Shown here: in pieces, positions 13,300 to 25,300 of the stretch | How positions within the stretch are numbered: the first letter of the stretch is position 1 | Layout: every line of letters begins with the position of its first letter | Assembly (NCBI GenBank): GCA_958496175.1 | Contig: OY292280.1 | Location: 14,942,001 to 15,006,000, forward strand | Source of the DNA: Sisyra terminalis | Taxonomy: Eukaryota > Arthropoda > Insecta > Neuroptera > Sisyridae | Direction: 5' to 3' | DNA: 64,000 bases | Notes under the pieces: model-generated | Told to the model about the DNA's origin: nothing | The model's database searches: none | The model's input: only the letters and a program-made list of their open reading frames with translations | Position numbers and translations under genes: made by a program

Positions 13300-14370
13300 C
13301 TGGAGAGAATTTTCACCAAAATTCATCAAATTTTACCAAAAATTTTCATAAACTTATAGAAAAATAACCAAACTAAGATGTTATAAACATTTCAAAGGCT
13401 CTTTACCTCAATTATTGCATAAAAAAATTCACGAAAATTGTATATAAGGCATCTGATCCTAATGATAAAGTTTTTTCGACGATTTTTTCACATAAATTTG
13501 TAAATAGACCAAAAATTTTTGCATAAATCAGAAGAATAACATTCAGTTTAAGCCAATAAAATATTTTTGTAAACATTGACCTTTATTTATTGATAAAGAA
13601 AATTGCCTCAATGTTAAAACTCAAGCTCCTATCCGTAGGTGTTAAATTTTAATCGATTTTTTGCTCGAGTTTCATAAATTTTACAATAAATTATACATGA
13701 ATTGATAGAATAATGTTCAAAATAAACCACTAAAGTTTTTTCAAGATAATTTTCTTGTTTTTATTAATGGAAAACGAATTGCGAAAATCACAATTTGCAC
13801 TAAGATTGATAAGAACCATTTTCCAAATGAGTATTTTCATAAAAAAATTAACGATTTCGACAAATATTTAGCATCAAACTACAGTTTAATGTTCGAAATA
13901 AACTGTAAATAAGTTTTCTATTCCAATATTATTTCGATTAATAAAGAATTTTTAGATTATTTCTCTTTAACTAAAATGAAATGAATTGATAGGATGGACT
14001 GTTTATATTTGACATCTGTATTTTTGCATATGCCTTAAACAGTTTCATCTTTAAATCTAGGGATAAAAATATTTTAATACAACATTGAAGGACTATTATG
14101 TTTTTATAACCGAAAAAAAAATTATTGATTGAATTGATACTAATTTTTACATAGAATCGGTAGAAAAAGATATAAACTTTTAAAGCCATTTAGTACATAC
14201 ATTCTTAGGGAAAATATTAAATGAAAATTACACGTGTATTTTACAAACCTTGAGGCTCATGTACAATACAATGTTTTCTCAGATTTCTTTTTCATAATAA
14301 AAATTTTTAATTTCATCAGAAATTTTCCATTAACTTATAGAAAAATAACCAAACTAAGATATCCGAAAAC
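13300..14370. repeat. Degenerate direct-repeat field
   Basis: AACTTATAGAAAAATAACCA with flanking TTTTCAT occurs at about 13352 and again at about 14333. Between them, segments around ATTGATAGAATAATGTTCAA and TTTAATGTTCGAAATAAACT recur at roughly 180-bp steps with heavy divergence. The pattern looks like an old satellite or a cluster of related MITEs. Confidence 0.45.
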
Positions 14371-16151
14371 AAACCACATGTGATGGATGAAATCGACCAT
14401 CAAAGAAGCAGAATCATCAAACCATCCAAACTTCAATCGCATGTAACATCGTTAAATAAGGGATGATTTTCGAACCAAAGGCAGTCTCGGGTTCGTAACA
14501 ATGTATTAAACGATAGTATAAAAAAAATTCGAAATAAAATTATTTTTCGTCAAAAAAACCCGTGGGTTAACCATCGTTGATGTTTCACGAAAATTGCTAA
14601 ATTTTCAATTTGGATTTTTAGGATGCCAATCGAAAGTATAGGTCCATCTGTATTTTTCAGTTATTTAGAATCATTTCTTTATTTATTTTTTTAATAATGC
14701 ATACTTTTATAACAAAGAAATATTTTTGTTGATAAAAACAATGTAATATGGAACTATATTATTTCCACAACTGAATCCACTCCTGACCAACCATATAACT
14801 TATTACGTATATAATATTTATTTTTACGACTTATAATACCATTAAAAGATAAATATTTATTAATTAATTGAGAAATCATTTAATATTTGGAGGTCATTGA
14901 AACTGAATATTAAAGTAATAACTATTATTTAACTAATTATTCGTAACGCGGCCATTATTCGCAACCATTTCCGATTTTGCGGAATTGTAGTAGTCCGCTT
15001 TGAAAAATAGAAAAAATAATTAAAGTCCATCATATAATCTTTTTAAATTTTCAAATTAATTAATAACATGAAAGTCTAAAAATATTCATCATAATTTTCG
15101 AGGCCAGTACTAAAATTTTAATCTCCATACCGTTTCTTTTTCAAGTTTATTTGAATTTGTGAGTAATTAAATTTAACGTAATAGGTTTTGGACTTTTGGA
15201 GAATTGGTAAAACAAAATTTGGCTTTGCTTCAAATGTTCGTGATATAGATTTATATTTCTTTTTCATTTATAACGAATTAATGAGCAGTGGAATTTACGG
15301 TTTTTAAATTACATTGACGTTTTGGTAGAAAATTCGTCAAAGCAAACTTATAAGTATCATAAAATATGAGACATTTTTATAGTAAGTGTTCTTATCTTTT
15401 ATTACAATGATTGTAAAATACTCTATACTGAAAAACAGTGTAACACACGATCTAGGCTACTATTACTGCCTAGATTAAATAAAACTATACATACCGAAAG
15501 TGCTTACTAGGTTGCAATTAAATATTACAATTTATAATATGCTTACTGATAAAATGAAATTACTTACTTGTTCCAATAAGATATTGCGGAAAAAATTAGA
15601 ACACTTAATTTAAATTGTTGGCTGTAACTATAAGTAAAATGTTTCATACATGGTATTGTTAACACATATTTACTTTGATAAATTTTTATTAACGATGTTA
15701 TTATTTGTATTATATATATTATGTTATTATTATTATATATATTCTTCTGGATCTATGAACAAGTGCAATGCACTTCTATAGAAATACAACCGAAAGTAAA
15801 AGAATAATAAATAAATAAAATATATATAATTGCTAAGCGTAATTACAATGATTACAATATAAATTTGTTGACAAATTATGATATTGTTATGAACGATCAA
15901 GTCATTATTTCAATTTAAATATAATTTACCGCTTAAATATAAGCTTTTAGTTCCAAGAATCATTATTGATGGCGCTTATGGGCTACTAGTGTCTGGTGGA
16001 AGGTTATGGCATGACATTCAATGGCAATAATATTTCTGCGAATTATTTCTTTGGTTTTCGATGATTTTCATTGACATTTTATTTTTACCATAAAACATTT
16101 TCATCTTACCTAACAATAAAATAATGAAAAACATAATAATTTTTTTTCACT

Positions 16152-17224
16152 ATGTTCAAACCGCACTTTTATGACACATTAATTATTGTTTCTTTGCTTA
16201 CAATTTACGTAAATTTTATTGAAACGATTGATGAAAATGATACCAAAACTAAATTACAAATAGGAATTAAGTATCGAGTGAAAAATTGCTCATTTAAATC
16301 AAAAAAAGGGGACTTTCTTCATGTACACTTCACTGTAATTATGGGATACTCCGGAAATGTCCGCAAGCATTTATGTAATTAATTTTCTCTTACTTTTCTA
16401 GACACATCTCGAAAATGGAACCGAAATCGAAAGTACAAAATATCGAGGCACACCGCTTACGTTTTCTTTGGGATCGGGACAAGTGATAAAAGGATGGGAC
16501 CAAGGCCTCATTGGGTACGTAAATCAAGCATATCCATGCTAAAAAGTCTACTGAAAGACTAGCAACTAATTTAGTTCAGAGAATACAAACTTCTTAAGTC
16601 CGTTGAATTACTTGTTTGATTAACGTGAGACGTTGAATTCCGTAGACTGATCACATTGGATGGTGCAGAACAAACTGATCTGACCTCTCTACAGAATCCA
16701 ATGGATCTAAACAATTTTTCTTGTTTTTCTTTTTGAAGGGTTACATTCATTAATCTAAAATCAGTTAAGGTACTATAAGAAGGCATTCCAAACATACAAT
16801 GTATGATGAGAAACGTTTACACTATACATTTAGTCAAGTTTAATAACATAAAATTGCATTGAAGTTAATGTTCGATGGTAACAACTTATAATAAAAAAAT
16901 ATCATTAGGTGTAATAATTACGCAGTAATGGGAGTCTACTAACTAAAATTTTAAAAATTAAGTTCGGAGACGAAGTCTCCATTAATTTAATCTTAAGTTT
17001 CTCTAAAACGCCCCAAATAGCAGAAATGGACTTTTCTTTATAAAAATCACGTATTTACTAAATCTTTACTAATCACTTATTGTTCTAGGATGTGTGAAGG
17101 AGAAAAAAGGAAACTAGTCATTCCTCCAGAACTGGCTTACGGAAAAGCAGCGATTGGCTCAACAATTCCATCAAACGCTACGTTAATGTTCGAAATTTTA
17201 TTAGAAAAAATTGGAAGAAAATAA
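16152..17224 (+). CDS. FKBP2/FKBP13-like ER peptidyl-prolyl isomerase, 3 exons
   Basis: Secreted or ER-lumenal FKBP-type PPIase. Exons 16152-16334, 16402-16514 and 17089-17224 join in phase to 143 residues. A hydrophobic signal peptide occupies about 8-23. The FKBP domain runs from about 35 to 141, with [12 protein letters not shown] and KKGD typical of FKBP2 and the two Cys (46, 101) at the positions of its disulfide. Conserved pocket residues include V89-I90, W93 (VIKGWDQG), Y116 and F133. Several others are changed: F60 for Tyr, I70-E71 for Phe-Asp, L80 for Phe (see findings). The C-terminus is KIGRK, without an HDEL-type retrieval signal. The stop codon overlaps an AATAAA hexamer (17220-17225). 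It is a genuine family member by order and length; activity is uncertain. Confidence 0.88.
16765..16830 (+). mobile_element. MITE fragment in FKBP intron 2
   Basis: TTAAGGTACTATAAGAAGGC followed by ATTCCAA and ACAATGTATGATG matches the terminal repeat of the TA-flanked MITE at 46121-46361 with substitutions. Only one end is recognised. Confidence 0.5.
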
Positions 17225-19552
17225 AGCCTTAATTCAGATATTTTCAACATGCATTTGAGACTATTTCTACACGCATGTGTCCTGATTTGACAAAACAACC
17301 CTTAATCCTTAAAACAGCAATCCCGTTTTCCCGGACGTTATATATAATATATTTGTAATCAACCAATTGATCAAATCAATTGGCTGTCTGCTGAGATTTA
17401 TCTCAGAAGCAGGCCTAACCACTTGGTACTAAAAACAAATGTGGGACGCATTAATCCTGCTAGGACGCCGCGCAGAGGAAGTCTTAGGAGAGGCTCCCAG
17501 TAAAAAGAAGAAGAAGAGATTGTCGAGATCTTTTACCACTTGTTCTCAGCTTATCACTCTGCCTCCCAGCTGTTAATTTAAATCGATTTGTATACTATTA
17601 TGCCACGCAGGTGAAGTATCAAGTGTAGGCAAGCAGATAATAACAAGTTTGAAGTCAGAGATCCCCAGTCATTTATGACCTATTACCCTTTTTACGAGAA
17701 TATCAGCCTTATACTCTCACCCCTCCTTAGCCCTCCCGTACTTATGGGTATGTATTAAGTACATACTACCTTCAATAATTTAAACAACTCTATAAACATA
17801 AGAGACAGTGAGTTCATATTATAGGTATTGCTCCCTAAAACATTGAATATAATCATAATAGTATTAAAAAATAGGATGTATCCCGCACAATGAGATGATT
17901 TATTAATAAATCTATCGTAAATTTACCAATGCCATCAAACATAAATATTTTTGCGTATGTATTAGTTTTGAATTACACGCAACAGTTACAAGAAACATTC
18001 GCTTCACTTCTTAGTAGGTATAGCTCAGGTCGTCCTCTAATGAAGTCCAGGATCCACTAAGAGGTGATATCTACCATCTCACGTTGGGAATCACTGATGT
18101 AAAGATGCCCCTATCCGATAATTTTAGATGTATTAAAAGAAAGTATGAGGATTTTTTCCTCAAAATTATTAATGAGCTTTAGATTATACCAATACAACAT
18201 ACATTCCAGAAACAGACTTTTTACGGATCACGTTTCTTAAATAATGAACAAGCCCCATTGCACAAGAGCTCTCACATTGCCTATACGTAGGCGTACGATA
18301 TTTCGCAGCATTTTGAATTGTTTGATAATTTTATTTCATTTATTAGTAAAGATATGAGGAAACCGATCGTAATAGGAAAATCATTAATTATGGATCCTTA
18401 AAAATACTGTCGATATCTTAGTTACTATTTTGGCCCCTAATGGCAGTAGATATTCGGGTTTTCAATTAAATCGGGGTTAATATCGATTATTATTATTTTA
18501 GATTTTTGAATTCTTTTCTGAAACTTTAAAGTAAAGAAATATGAAGATCCATTGTTCATTATACAAAAAAACCCTTTGTGTCACTATCACAAACGAGGTA
18601 GAAGGTATTAGCTAGTTATTAATATAATCATGGTTAATAAAACTTGGTGCAAAACTTGGACAAAGAATAAATGAATTAATATTTTCAAGATTTGAGTATG
18701 TAAGATGATAGTTTGTGGAATAATATAAAAGGGTAGAAAAATGGTCGAATAGTTGCCGGTTTATTTCGATTTCGAATCCTTAATCAGTATGTACGGCTGG
18801 TTGGGGTGCGGATGTGTAAAAAATCATAAGTTCACATTGAACCGTCAATGATCCATCCACAATGGGCTACACAGCATTGAAAGATTTATGTCTTATTTGT
18901 GGATGTTTAGAAAAAGGAAGGCAATGACTTGAATTGAAGCATGGATAGTTGCGGGTTGAAGTGACGCAGGGGACATTAATTCTTTGAGAATGTGGTGGCT
19001 GTATAGTAGCTTTGCCAACTGGTCGTCGAAACTGAAGAAAAACCTGAGATAGCCATATACGCGCGATTGGCAGTGAAGAAAGGCGAAGAGTGGCCAGCTA
19101 CTATTGCCACTACTCTGCACCACTCACCTCCAACTTCCCTTCTTATTCTTCCTCCTCATGTTTTTCTCTATGGTGGTAGGACGAAAGCATTGTCGCGGGA
19201 ATGTGTGTGAGAAAGATGCAATTTCTTCGACATACTTCTTGTCGAAGAATGTTGTATGAACAAGACAACTGAAGAGAACGTCTCTCTCAATCGATATCGA
19301 TAAAAATATGTTAGATCTTTTCCTTGGAAAAGTGCTCATTTTCCATATAGTTTTGTCGAATATTTGGTTGTCTGCAACGTTTTCACATCGTTCACTAACA
19401 ATGTGCGTCAAATGGTGATTTTGTGCTACTGAATCTATGCACACTGGCAGAAATACGGAATAAAAGAATCATGTGTGGTAGGAAATGATCAGTTGGTTTT
19501 CACTGGCAATTGGCGTTTATCATTTGATATGTTTTAGGGGGTGAGTAGTGGT
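17225..19552. other. Intergenic region and probable Fbxl7 5' region
   Basis: No gene is recognised. At about 17370-17520 there is a moderately GC-rich stretch ending in an AAAAAGAAGAAGAAGAG run, like the 3' tail of a retroelement. From about 18720 to 19552 base composition becomes less AT-biased and a TATA-like box is present at 18724, consistent with promoter and 5' UTR of the downstream F-box gene. Minus-strand ORFs at 18893-19123 and 19124-19444 have no known motif. Confidence 0.5.
18724..18731 (+). promoter_or_regulatory. Candidate TATA box upstream of Fbxl7
   Basis: TATAAAAG fits the core-promoter consensus and lies about 830 bp before the Fbxl7 ORF, at the border where the sequence becomes less AT-rich. 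In such AT-rich DNA the motif can occur by chance, so support is weak. Confidence 0.25.
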
Positions 19553-21518
19553 ATGATGATGCCCAGTAGCGGAGGAGCTGGCAATAGTGATTTTCCACGA
19601 GAATGTCCTCTAGCAAAGTTGGGCCGGAGCTCACCTCCATACCATCATACGAGTGCTGTGAAAACATCTCGTCATGACAGTAAAGGCATCGAGCAGACTT
19701 TTGCCCCAGCACACTTGTCCCAGATGAACGTCTCAGCAAATTACGATTTGTATGATGATCACGGTGATGATCTGAAACAAATTCATGGCGTGAGAAATTC
19801 GCCAGCCCTACTACGATCAGGCAATTCGTTGATGTATCAGTACACTGGCAACCGCTTTGACACCGAATCGGCCGACACGAGCGATTCGTACAATCGCTCG
19901 TTCGATGCGATCATTCGCAATTCAACGTTCGAGCGATACAACGTTTCGAGTAATCAATCAAGCCATCGCCGCTTCCCCTCACCCCACACAGAAATCTACC
20001 AGAACACCCGTGAAAACCTGGAACGAAGAAATTGCAGTTCCATTTGCAAATATTCGCGTCCTACAGATTCTGGTTACAAATGCCAGTACTTCCATCGAAA
20101 CGTTACGACATATCCGCTAGGTGCTTCCTATGATCGTTACGGACAAAAATCGGTGTCTTGCAACTACATTGTCGATCAAATCGAAAAGTTAGGTCGGGCT
20201 AGTCCTAGTTACGACCAAGGGTACCACACACTGGTCTCACCAAGTCCTGGACCCTCGACACCCCGTCCATGGATCGACTGCTCCAACAAAACTGTATATC
20301 AAGGAAAAAGTCGTCTCTGTCGCAATAATTCCTTTTCAATTCTTCCCGATGTTGTAATCTTAAAGATTTTCCAATGGCTAACGTCCAGCGAGTTAGCAAT
20401 CTGTTCACAAGTTAGTCGCCGCTTTGAACATATAGTTTGGACACCAACGTTATGGAAACACGTCGTATTCTCCGGGAGCCACATCAACGCCGATGAGGCA
20501 ATTCGGAACATTTTATTCAAACTGTGCAATCACGATCCACAAGTGCCATGTTCGACTATCGAACGCGTATTTATTAGTGATGGTGCTCGTTTGAGTGACA
20601 AAGGACTCATTTTACTGGCTCGCAAGTGTCCGGAATTGACGCACCTGCAACTGCAAGGATGTGTTGCGGTGACCAATGGCGCTTTGTTCGAATTTGTCGC
20701 CCACTGCCACAATCTTCAACATCTCGACATTTCCGGGTGCACGCGACTTTCTAGTTTATCTCCACCAAACATCTCCAGAAAACTGCTCCTACAGTATCTG
20801 GATTTAACTGATTGTTCTGCTCTGGATGACAATGGACTGCGTCTAATCGTAGCCAGTTGTCCGCAACTAGTTTATCTCTACTTAAGACGCTGTGTTCAAA
20901 TAACAGGTAAAATTCATTTTCCATATGAGACACGTTTCCCGTAGTTCACTTCAACAACATTTATGTTCTTGTTTCTTTTTAGATGCTGGAATCAAATGTG
21001 TTCCTAGTTTTTGTTCTGCTCTTCGGGAACTAAGCGTGAGTGATTGTACAAATTTAACCGATTTTGGTTTATATGAGTTAGCAAAACTTGGTGCAACTCT
21101 GCGATATTTATCGGTGGCAAAATGTGATCGAGTTAGCGATCCAGGCTTGAAGGTAATCGTTCGGCGTTGCTATAAATTACGCTATTTGAATGCTCGAGGA
21201 TGTGAAGCCGTTTCGGACGATGCCATTACGGTGTTGGCTCGCTCCTGTCCGCGACTGCGAGCCCTCGACATCGGCAAATGTGATGTGACGGACAATGGTT
21301 TGCGACAATTAGCTGAAAGCTGTCCAAACCTTAAAAAACTTAGTCTAAGAAATTGTGAACTGGTTACTGATAAAGGTGTTCAATACATTGCTTATTATTG
21401 TCGTGGTTTACAACTGTTGAACATTCAAGATTGCCAAATTACGATCGAGGGATATCGAGCGGTGAAAAAATTCTGCAAACGATGTGTAATCGAGCACACA
21501 AATCCTGGCTTTTTTTAA
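19553..21518 (+). CDS. Fbxl7: F-box and leucine-rich repeat protein 7 (Fbxl7), 2 exons
   Basis: Substrate-recognition subunit of an SCF-type E3 ubiquitin ligase; the Drosophila orthologue acts in growth and planar polarity signalling at the apical membrane. Exons are 19553-20906 and 20983-21518 (ACA-G joined to AT-GCT), giving 629 residues. The N-terminal 260 residues are Ser/Tyr-rich and look disordered. The F-box (about 262-306) begins LPDVVILKIFQWL. About ten Cys-containing LRRs follow, with repeats such as LDISGCTRL, LYLRRCVQIT, LSVSDCTNLTDFGL and LDIGKCDVTDNGL. The C-terminus KRCVIEHTNPGFF is the family's conserved end. An in-frame stop (19535-19537) precedes the ORF. It also forms a possible acceptor (TTTTAG|GGG), so the true start may be in an upstream exon and Met 19553 is the conservative choice. 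A poly(A) signal lies at 21614-21619. Confidence 0.93.
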
Positions 21519-22570
21519 CACCCTTTTTCACAATCTCTATTTAAATATTCTCATTTTTATATTATATTTATTTTATCTATCTAATTCCCAATTCTTCAAC
21601 TACCAGAAATCATAATAAATTTAAAGTATACCCAAAATGGTTGTATGACAAAACAAAACATTACCAATTTTAATTTCATTCTTTCAATATACTTACCTCA
21701 ACTATATATATTCTTTTTAATCCGCGACTTTCGTACCATACACCATGCCTGTTTTAAATTCAATTCATGGTGTTCTGTTCTATCCGACGTGTTCTTCATA
21801 CGATAACTAAGGCTTGTTTTCCACTTATACGTTTCAAATTAGATTCGGTCGGCATCAAATTGAAATTCAGATGTTTTATATGTAGATATTAGTATATTCG
21901 AATCAGTAATTAATCTAAGTACTCGAATCCTCTCCCTCTTAAATAATCTAAGCCATCCTGTAACAAAGCTAACTTTTTTATATGCTTTTTAGCAAAACCT
22001 TTCTTTAGCGATATCAAACCACTCCCCAATTCAAATCCTGAATCCCCTACTGAATTGTATAAAAATTGTACAAAACTATATAGCTACCGAGATAACATTA
22101 TTCATAATCGGCGAAATTCGGTAGCTGTAGGTTTATATACGGTTTTCAATCTAATCCGAATTTCATCTTTATGTCGATCGAATCTAATGTTTTGAATAAT
22201 TTCTATGAGTATTATTATCATATTATGTAATCTCATTAATATCTTACAATAATATCTAGCATAATTACATAAAACAACAAATATATATGTATATATATAT
22301 ATATATATATATTTAAAACTGTTAAGAGTTTTCTTTTAAGTGAACTATTCTCATTAACATTTTTGATGGTAAAAGTTTCTCTAACTGTATAAAATACAGA
22401 ATTTTTAATTTTTATTTTGACAAGAAGTTTTTATACGATAAAATTGTTTTTATGTATTTAGCAAATAAAATTATATTTTTGGAGTTGAATTTTTTTTCAA
22501 TTTTTTACTATTTAATTTTTATAATTTAAAGACCGAAAAGAGTAGAAAGTGATCAACGAGAACTCATTAA
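21519..22570. other. Probable Fbxl7 3' UTR and intergenic DNA
   Basis: AATAAA at 21614-21619 is a likely poly(A) signal for Fbxl7. Beyond it lies AT-rich DNA with no gene. Arms AGCTACCGA (22082-22090) and TCGGTAGCT (22118-22126) could form a short stem-loop. A TA/AT microsatellite occupies about 22282-22312. Confidence 0.55.
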
Positions 22571-22908
22571 TCATGTACGTTTTTCAAAAAAAATAATTAT
22601 GTAAGTAATACGCGGGATTTCATCTGCGTGGCACATTTCAATATTGATCAGTAGTTCGATCATTTTTAACTTGTTTTGATTATTTCCAAGATTGTATTGG
22701 TATTTTCTATAAAATTCTTCCAGACCAAAATGCATCTTTAACACTGAAATAACCGAATTAGAATTGACCACACTAAAATTACGTTTGGTTGACTTACAGT
22801 ATCGACTCTGTATACATTACTCATAACGTCAGTCGCCTGACTTTCATTTTTGTCGTTATTACAGGAAAATTGGAAAGTATATCGATGTTTTTCTCTGATT
22901 GTGTCCAT
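22571..22908 (-). CDS. Weak two-exon hypothetical protein
   Basis: Unrecognised. On the minus strand Met 22908 opens a 37-codon exon (22908-22798) ending at a good GTAAGT donor. Joining it to 22735-22571 through an AAAG|ATG acceptor keeps the frame and gives 91 residues rich in Asn, Glu and Lys, with no membrane segment. The better-looking TTTCAG acceptor eight bases upstream would break the phase. There is no family motif, and the frame is open upstream of Met 22908 without another ATG, so an earlier exon is possible. It could equally be chance in AT-rich DNA between Fbxl7 and TRAP-beta. Confidence 0.22.
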
Positions 22909-23391
22909 TTTTAACAGAATTTTCCTCAACAAATCAAAAACTATAGTAATAATAAACAATTATAAACACCATTTTTTTATAGATTAATGTACCTACCAAA
23001 AAGTTAAAGCAATTGACATCTCTTCTTTAGGTGTAGCATGAAAGGGAAAAAATAAATTTGTTCCAGAAGTTGATTTGGACAGATACGTTCATTAAAAACT
23101 ACACAAATCTGAATTGATCTTATTACAACTTATTGCATATGCAGGAATTTGAATTTCGGAAATGAAACACAAATAGTACTAACGAACTGATTTATTTCTA
23201 AATTTGTATAACAAATTTTGAAGATGGATATTGAAAACAGTTCATATACCAAAATCTTATTGGATCACATCCAATTAAATCAACACAATTGAATAGAAAT
23301 AAATTATAATTTATTTATATAAAAATGTCTGAATTTTCTTGAATTTTTCAACATAATTTGTCAAGAAAATTGTTAAGTCTTATAGATTGGG

Positions 23392-24876
23392 TTACATCGA
23401 TTTATGTTTGGCGATGTTTTTCATTACCATTTCATAGTGGTTCTTGCTGGAATACCACAAAACGAATGGAATTGTCAATGAAGGTAGTGTCATAATGGCG
23501 AACGCAATCCAATCAATCAAATGTGACGAAAATTTCTTGTCGTAATCTTTAAAAGCGATGATCGCACCTTCTCCAGGTTCACTACTAATAGCAAGTTGGA
23601 TCTAAAAATAAAAAAAAGTTTCAAAATGGTTTTACTACCAAAGTTCAACGTTATTGTTTATAAAATTCACTTCAATAGACGTACTTTACAAATGTATTTT
23701 TTATATTCGCGGAAATTGAAAAGAATTCTCATACTCTAAAGTATATCATTAAGTAAACTCCTGCGGATAAAAATAATACACTTGGGCGATACGTACATCG
23801 AAATATATGTTAAGTGTAATGGAACTTTGAACATCGATTAATAATTTAAGCATTGATACGCAAAAAATTAACAATATTCACAAAAAATATTATTTTCGAT
23901 GTTTTTGTAAGAAATTTTGCAGGAAATTGAATTCCTAAAATTATATTATAATATATTAAGTATTAGCGCGTTTTAAATATGACTTTTGAGTATCTGAACA
24001 TATAGAAACAATTAGATATACAAGATTTTTTTATAGGTTTCTTTGATGTCATGCAAAATTATATTTGTAAGTTCTTTTGGTGGTATATCTGATTCGAAAT
24101 ATTTACCACTATATATTTATGAAATATTTACAAAGTTTTTATTTGAATTTTATTCTCACGAAGAATAAATAACAGGAGAATGAACGAGATAAGGCATTTG
24201 TTAGTTCTCATGTTCTCAAAAATTGGGATAGGCTTAATTACTTTTTCGACTACCAGCAGTGCATTGTCGAGGAGACACTTGAAGGTAATATAAAAGAAGG
24301 TATTCCAATCCCGCAATGCATGGGAAATGTGTTATTTTGCAACTAATGATACATAACTCGCGCAAGTAGAGTGAATAATTTTTGGTCATGGCCAAAATTT
24401 CAACCAGAACCTAATGGTTACTTTGATTTATATAAAGTCGTCACTTTGTTACTAATTTTTTGCGTATGGTTGCCTATAAGATTTACAAATCTGAGACTAA
24501 CATGTTCAGATTGTTCGTGAGGTTTGTATGTGACTTCAGCTGCGGTGAAATTGAAATAGCCAAATTTGACGGGTCGTAGGATGACCGTGTGGGATGTATT
24601 TGTTTGTGGTGCAATGCGGTCGATTTGGGCATTGAGTTTTCCGCCGACGACCTGGAAGACCGTTTCATGGAAACCTGGATCGACGATTTTCACTTGGGTT
24701 GCGGCAGAATTTCCGATGTTATACAATGTATATTTGACCACTACATCCATATCCTCCACCAGATACTTATTCAAAACTTGCTTGGAAATCAAAAGCCGTG
24801 CTCCCATATCTTCATCGCCAGTTTGGGCCAAACTTCCCGACAAAAGCACAAAACCAATTAAGCACAACAAATACAT
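23392..24876 (-). CDS. SsRbeta: Translocon-associated protein subunit beta (TRAP-beta/SSR2), 2 exons
   Basis: Single-pass ER membrane subunit of the TRAP complex, which sits beside Sec61 and helps translocation of secretory proteins. Exons 24876-24487 and 23601-23392 join in phase to 199 residues. Seen in order are a signal peptide ([18 protein letters not shown]), then the lumenal immunoglobulin-like domain starting [17 protein letters not shown] and including [31 protein letters not shown] and possible N-glycosylation sites NTS and NFT. The membrane segment (about 159-178, [20 protein letters not shown]) and a short basic cytosolic tail follow. The ATG is directly preceded by TTTTGCAG, so a 5' UTR intron ending exactly before the start codon is likely. 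An AATAAA lies at 23310-23315 (minus). The single coding intron hosts a MITE-like insertion. Confidence 0.94.
24150..24345. mobile_element. MITE-like insertion in the TRAP-beta intron
   Basis: Two repeat parts are seen. 24163-24285 matches 63876-63996 closely (shared GAACGAGATAAG-GCATTTG, GTTAGTT-TCAT, GGAGACACTTGA). Next to it, GGTAATATAAAAGAAGGTAT at 24283 with CAATCCCGCAATGCATGGGA matches the terminal repeat of the MITE at 46121-46361. Confidence 0.6.
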
Positions 24877-25263
24877 CTGCAAAATAATAACTATTTAAGA
24901 AAAAAATTACAATTATTAATATAACTGATACTTTTCACTGATTAATTTACGAAGTGCAATGTCCGGAATATATCTTGGAAATAATTTCCAACGTACGTCT
25001 GTTTCCGATTCAAATGCCAATGCCAACTTTTACTCGTATGCCATCTATGCCACGTTATGTCCAGTTTAAAACGTGGATTCAACGTCATGCGATCACACGT
25101 TGTTCTCACAAACGCCTTGTTCAGAACCGGATTTAACAAAAATAAAAACCCATTTATATCTTTTACACTCAGATTTCGCAATCTGTTCCCGTTTAATGAG
25201 GAAATACGATAAGTGAACAGACGGAGAAAATCGCCTCCTCCCTTCCCTAAGAAAAATATCTTA

Positions 25264-25300
25264 GTCCAGGCATGTCCAACTTACGGCCCGCATACTTATT
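25264..25300 (+). mobile_element. hAT-like terminal sequence
   Basis: CCAGGCATGTCCAACTTACG then GCCCGC resembles the end of non-autonomous hAT elements (CAGG-x-x-TGTCCAAC followed by GGCCCGC). The matching opposite end was not located. Confidence 0.35.

Larger units (their letters stand above)
8269..16151. other. Large gene-poor region with mobile-element debris
   Basis: No intact gene is recognised in about 7.9 kb. The left end must hold the 5' UTR and promoter of the ceramide synthase. The rest contains hAT-like pieces (about 8759-8863 and 13238), a decayed LINE reverse transcriptase (11840-12360, minus), a CCCGCGACTTCGT-bearing repeat (about 12617-12640), a repeat shared with 50072 (11108-11196) and a field of degenerate repeats (13300-14370). 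Short ORFs at 9051-9248 and 10240-10473 show no motif I can name. Confidence 0.65.

Noticed and set aside
18893..19444. Two abutting minus-strand ORFs (76 and 106 codons)
   Set aside because: There is no recognisable motif and no splice signal joining them; the region is better explained as Fbxl7 5' sequence.
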